Shown here piece by piece: positions 10,009 through 11,429 of a stretch of 11,429 bases of DNA (position 1 is the first letter of the stretch; every line of letters starts with the position of its first letter). Origin of the DNA: Thoreauomyces humboldtii (Eukaryota > Chytridiomycota > Chytridiomycetes > Spizellomycetales > Powellomycetaceae); NCBI GenBank assembly GCA_027596035.1, contig JADGJA010000744.1, positions 1 to 11,429 of the forward strand. Direction: 5' to 3'. Position numbers and translations under genes: made by a program. Under the pieces are notes generated by a model that was not told the DNA's origin, did not search any database, and saw only the letters and a list, made by a program, of their open reading frames with translations.

Positions 10009-10530
10009 CTTTGTATGATTGCGCGCGCGAAGAGTATGTCGTAGGAAGGATGTGAAAAGACAAAATCTTACAGATCGCGCCGGGAAAGGTATTTACAACG
10101 GCGCTTTGAATGCATCCCGTCTGTTCGTTCGAATGTTCGCCATGCTTGTCAAAGAATTCAAGGGGTATGGCTGAGTTCCTAGTACATACCATGTAGCTGT
10201 CCAAACCCCCATGAAAGCCATGCAAGCCATGTATCGCCACGGGTGACGGGTGACGTCTGTTACTCGTGCCCATTCTTTTCGCGAGGCGAACGATCGGGCC
10301 CTCCTCAGACCCAATTCCCGCGGGGTTGGGATCCTAATTAATTAAACCCACCTCTCCTAGAAGAATAGATATTGGTTATATTCATCCATGTTGTACCTGA
10401 GGACGGCCCGATCGTTCGCCTCGCGAAAAGAATGGGCACGAGTACAGCCTCGTCATCGTATAAAGGATGTTGCCCCCACACGGATTCTGAACCTTTTTCT
10501 TATTCCTGCGAGACACAACACATCCTAGCG
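10009..10530. other. intergenic region without a confident gene
   Basis: The 522 bp between the start of the seven-helix gene and the stop of the 122-residue ORF hold an inverted repeat and several intron-like segments on the minus strand: 10396..10334 (63 bp), 10189..10121 (69 bp) and 10071..10009 (63 bp), all GT to AG. Splicing them from an ATG at 10456 keeps an open frame for 84 codons, but that frame enters the seven-helix exon out of phase. They may be 5'-UTR introns of that gene or remains of another gene. A 73-codon minus-strand frame (10314..10093) contains one helix-like stretch but starts with TTG, and an in-frame stop lies above it. Confidence 0.4.
10261..10444. repeat. inverted repeat, 48-bp arms with one mismatch, 88-bp spacer (MITE-like or fold-back)
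   Basis: The left arm 10261..10308 and right arm 10397..10444 are reverse complements over 48 positions with one mismatch (10301 against 10404). The outer 40 bp of each arm are identical. The outermost bases are TA on both sides (TACTCGTGCC and GGGCACGAGTA), as expected if a TA target site flanked an element with about 46-bp terminal inverted repeats. Because TA is its own complement, this is not independent evidence of a target duplication. Beyond the arms a weaker match continues with gaps (a shared TGACG). The spacer is partly AT-rich and holds a candidate 63-bp intron starting at the base next to the right arm. Confidence 0.85.
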
Positions 10531-10899
10531 CTACTCGATGATATCGACGTCCACCGGTGGGCTATCAGTATCCCAGTCAATGAATAAGAATCGACATATG
10601 AGTTCCCTCTGATCAGGAGCCGTGTGCGACCAGACGTAGTGCGCGTGACAGGCCCAAAGCTCTTCGTCGTGCGCGGCTGCGTTCCGAAATGCCTCGGTCA
10701 AACCGACCCTCGAAACAGCGTCCTCGAACGAGAGGTCGACCTGGGAATGTGTGGGCGTTGCGAGCCGATAAAACTCTGTAGTTGTGGGGGTGCAATTGCC
10801 AACTGTTCCAGCGAAGAAGCAGCACTTGACCCGCCGCGTGTTGTCCGAAGGGCCGGGTGGTGAGGCGGCTCGCTTTCGTGAAGTCGGCATTTCAGACAT
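10531..10899 (-). CDS. hypothetical protein, 122 residues
   Basis: This is a single open exon from an ATG at 10899 (context GCCATG) to TAG at 10531. I do not recognise the family. The first 25 residues are basic and rich in Ser and Pro (MSEMPTSRKRAASPPGPSDN), which may be a disordered or nuclear-targeting tail. The middle has CCFFAGTVGNC with three cysteines, and the C-terminal half is mixed hydrophilic with Trp and His (ELWACHAHYVWSH), ending in an acidic DVDIIE. No signal peptide or membrane helix is visible. Codon choice favours C or G at third positions as in the neighbouring real genes, which supports coding. It lies head to head with the PEN-2 gene and shares a short promoter with it. 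A chance ORF or one exon of a larger gene remains possible. Confidence 0.5.
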   Translation of the reverse strand: MSEMPTSRKRAASPPGPSDNTRRVKCCFFAGTVGNCTPTTTEFYRLATPTHSQVDLSFEDAVSRVGLTEAFRNAAAHDEELWACHAHYVWSHTAPDQRELICRFLFIDWDTDSPPVDVDIIE

Positions 10900-11007
10900 G
10901 GCGGGTTGTGTTGAGGAATTGCGAAATTATAGAAGGGAGTTCGTTGAAAACGCGCTCAGGCTTTGCTCTCGCGCATCTTGTTCTGGGGTTCAGCAACCGC
11001 AATTGTC
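10900..11007. promoter_or_regulatory. 108-bp divergent promoter between the hypothetical gene and PEN-2
   Basis: Both genes start here in opposite directions, so a shared bidirectional promoter is likely. A plus-strand ATG at 10898 overlaps the minus-strand start codon and opens an out-of-frame ORF that runs past the PEN-2 ATG. PEN-2 transcripts therefore probably start downstream of it, or it acts as an overlapping uORF. I see no TATA box. Confidence 0.4.
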
Positions 11008-11388
11008 ATGTCCATCAGCAAGCTTACAGAGCCAGAGGTCAGGACGTTGGCCTGGCGGTACTTCATCGGCGGCTTCCTGTGCCTTCCTTGGCTTTGGCTC
11101 GTAAATTTCATTTACATCTATCCGGAAACTCAGCGAAGACCTGAACTGCACAGAACGATCAAACACCGTGAGTGCTGCATAGCAAAGCGAGGGAACCGTC
11201 TGAGTAAGCTCTGCGTTTCCGAGTTGCTGACTCGGCCTGGTTGCTGCTCAGTAACCCTGGCATCGTTAGGGGGCTCGATAGCAGCGTTGATTTTGCTCGT
11301 GACTTGGCTGTCCGTGTTCCTCACGCAACGGACAAAGTGGGGCGAAACTGGCGACCGACTTTCCTACAACGTCCCATGGGGTTCCTGA
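11008..11388 (+). CDS. PEN2: gamma-secretase subunit PEN-2
   Basis: PEN-2 is the smallest subunit of gamma-secretase (with presenilin, nicastrin and APH-1), an endomembrane complex that cuts type I membrane proteins within the bilayer; it is needed for presenilin endoproteolysis and activation. Exons are 11008..11167 and 11252..11388, split by an 84-bp intron (GTGAGT to CTCAG). The product is 98 residues, close to the 101 of human PEN-2. Family marks are WRYFIGGFLCLPWLWLVN (16-33), where the animal protein has a YYLGGF...LPFLWLVN motif, a second helix at about 54-77 ending in a TW...F pattern, and the C-terminal WGETGDRLSYNVP (83-95), matching the conserved W-G-x-x-G-D-x-L-S-(F/Y)-x-x-P block needed for presenilin interaction. 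The first in-frame ATG gives the expected short N-terminus. Whether the other three subunits exist in this genome cannot be seen here. Confidence 0.93.
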   Translation: MSISKLTEPEVRTLAWRYFIGGFLCLPWLWLVNFIYIYPETQRRPELHRTIKHRECCIAKRGNRLSKLCVSELLTRPGCCSVTLASLGGSIAALILLVTWLSVFLTQRTKWGETGDRLSYNVPWGS

Positions 11389-11429
11389 CAAGAATCCCGA
11401 TGTGACCGTGTTCGTCAAAGCTTCTGGTC

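Noticed and set aside
10093..10314. 73-residue single-helix protein on the minus strand, considered as a Cox14-like mitochondrial protein
   Set aside because: The frame starts with TTG, has a stop just upstream, and its first ATG comes after the basic part. The resemblance to RVTD near a helix is too weak.
10372..10587. 71-codon plus-strand frame across the right arm of the inverted repeat
   Set aside because: It starts with TTG, shows no family resemblance and overlaps the end of the 122-residue ORF. The peptide shared with the left arm follows from the repeat.
1..11429. tRNA, rRNA, CRISPR array or bacterial mobile element
   Set aside because: By eye I saw no cloverleaf with a GGTTCGAATCC-type arm, no array of spaced repeats and no transposase. 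The dense GT-AG introns mark the window as eukaryotic.

Overview
The window looks like nuclear DNA of a filamentous or dimorphic fungus, most likely a basidiomycete. The evidence is a chitin synthase with an N-terminal myosin-like motor and a C-terminal DEK_C domain, which is a fungal architecture, and an intron-dense layout. I can reconstruct 15 complete introns, 14 of them 61-101 bp and one 172 bp, all GT-AG. The replicative DNA ligase has a basidiomycete flavour (motif LGKITKDL just before the catalytic lysine). Species cannot be named from this sequence.

Layout, low to high coordinate. (1) 14..1893, minus strand: the 5' two thirds of replicative DNA ligase I (Cdc9/LIG1). It runs off the left edge just after the catalytic lysine and carries a PIP box and two UIM-like motifs in its N-terminal tail. 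(2) 1894..2194: a 301-bp spacer holding the CHS 3' flank and the ligase leader, with a short uORF and a GC-rich palindrome. (3) 2195..8066, minus: a complete six-exon class V-type myosin-chitin synthase of 1840 residues. (4) 8067..8740: its upstream region. (5) 8741..10008, minus: a five-exon, 320-residue seven-helix membrane protein resembling the fungal DUF7702 family. (6) 10009..10530: no confident gene, but a striking 48-bp inverted repeat (10261..10308 and 10397..10444) and several intron-like segments. (7) 10531..10899, minus: an unrecognised 122-residue protein. (8) 11008..11388, plus: a complete two-exon PEN-2, a gamma-secretase subunit, divergent from gene 7 across only 108 bp.

The genes do not form a pathway; this is ordinary eukaryotic gene order with housekeeping genes side by side. 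DNA ligase joins Okazaki fragments, the chitin synthase builds wall polymer at sites of polar growth, and PEN-2 implies an intramembrane-protease complex that budding and fission yeasts lack. The points most worth a second look are the inverted repeat, whose loop contains a 63-bp candidate intron that would tighten it into a hairpin RNA; PEN-2 in a chitin-synthase-bearing fungus; tandem UIM-like motifs next to the PIP box of DNA ligase I; and loss of both salt-bridge residues of the myosin motor while its P-loop is kept. All exon models come from reading the sequence and conserved protein motifs, without transcript data.
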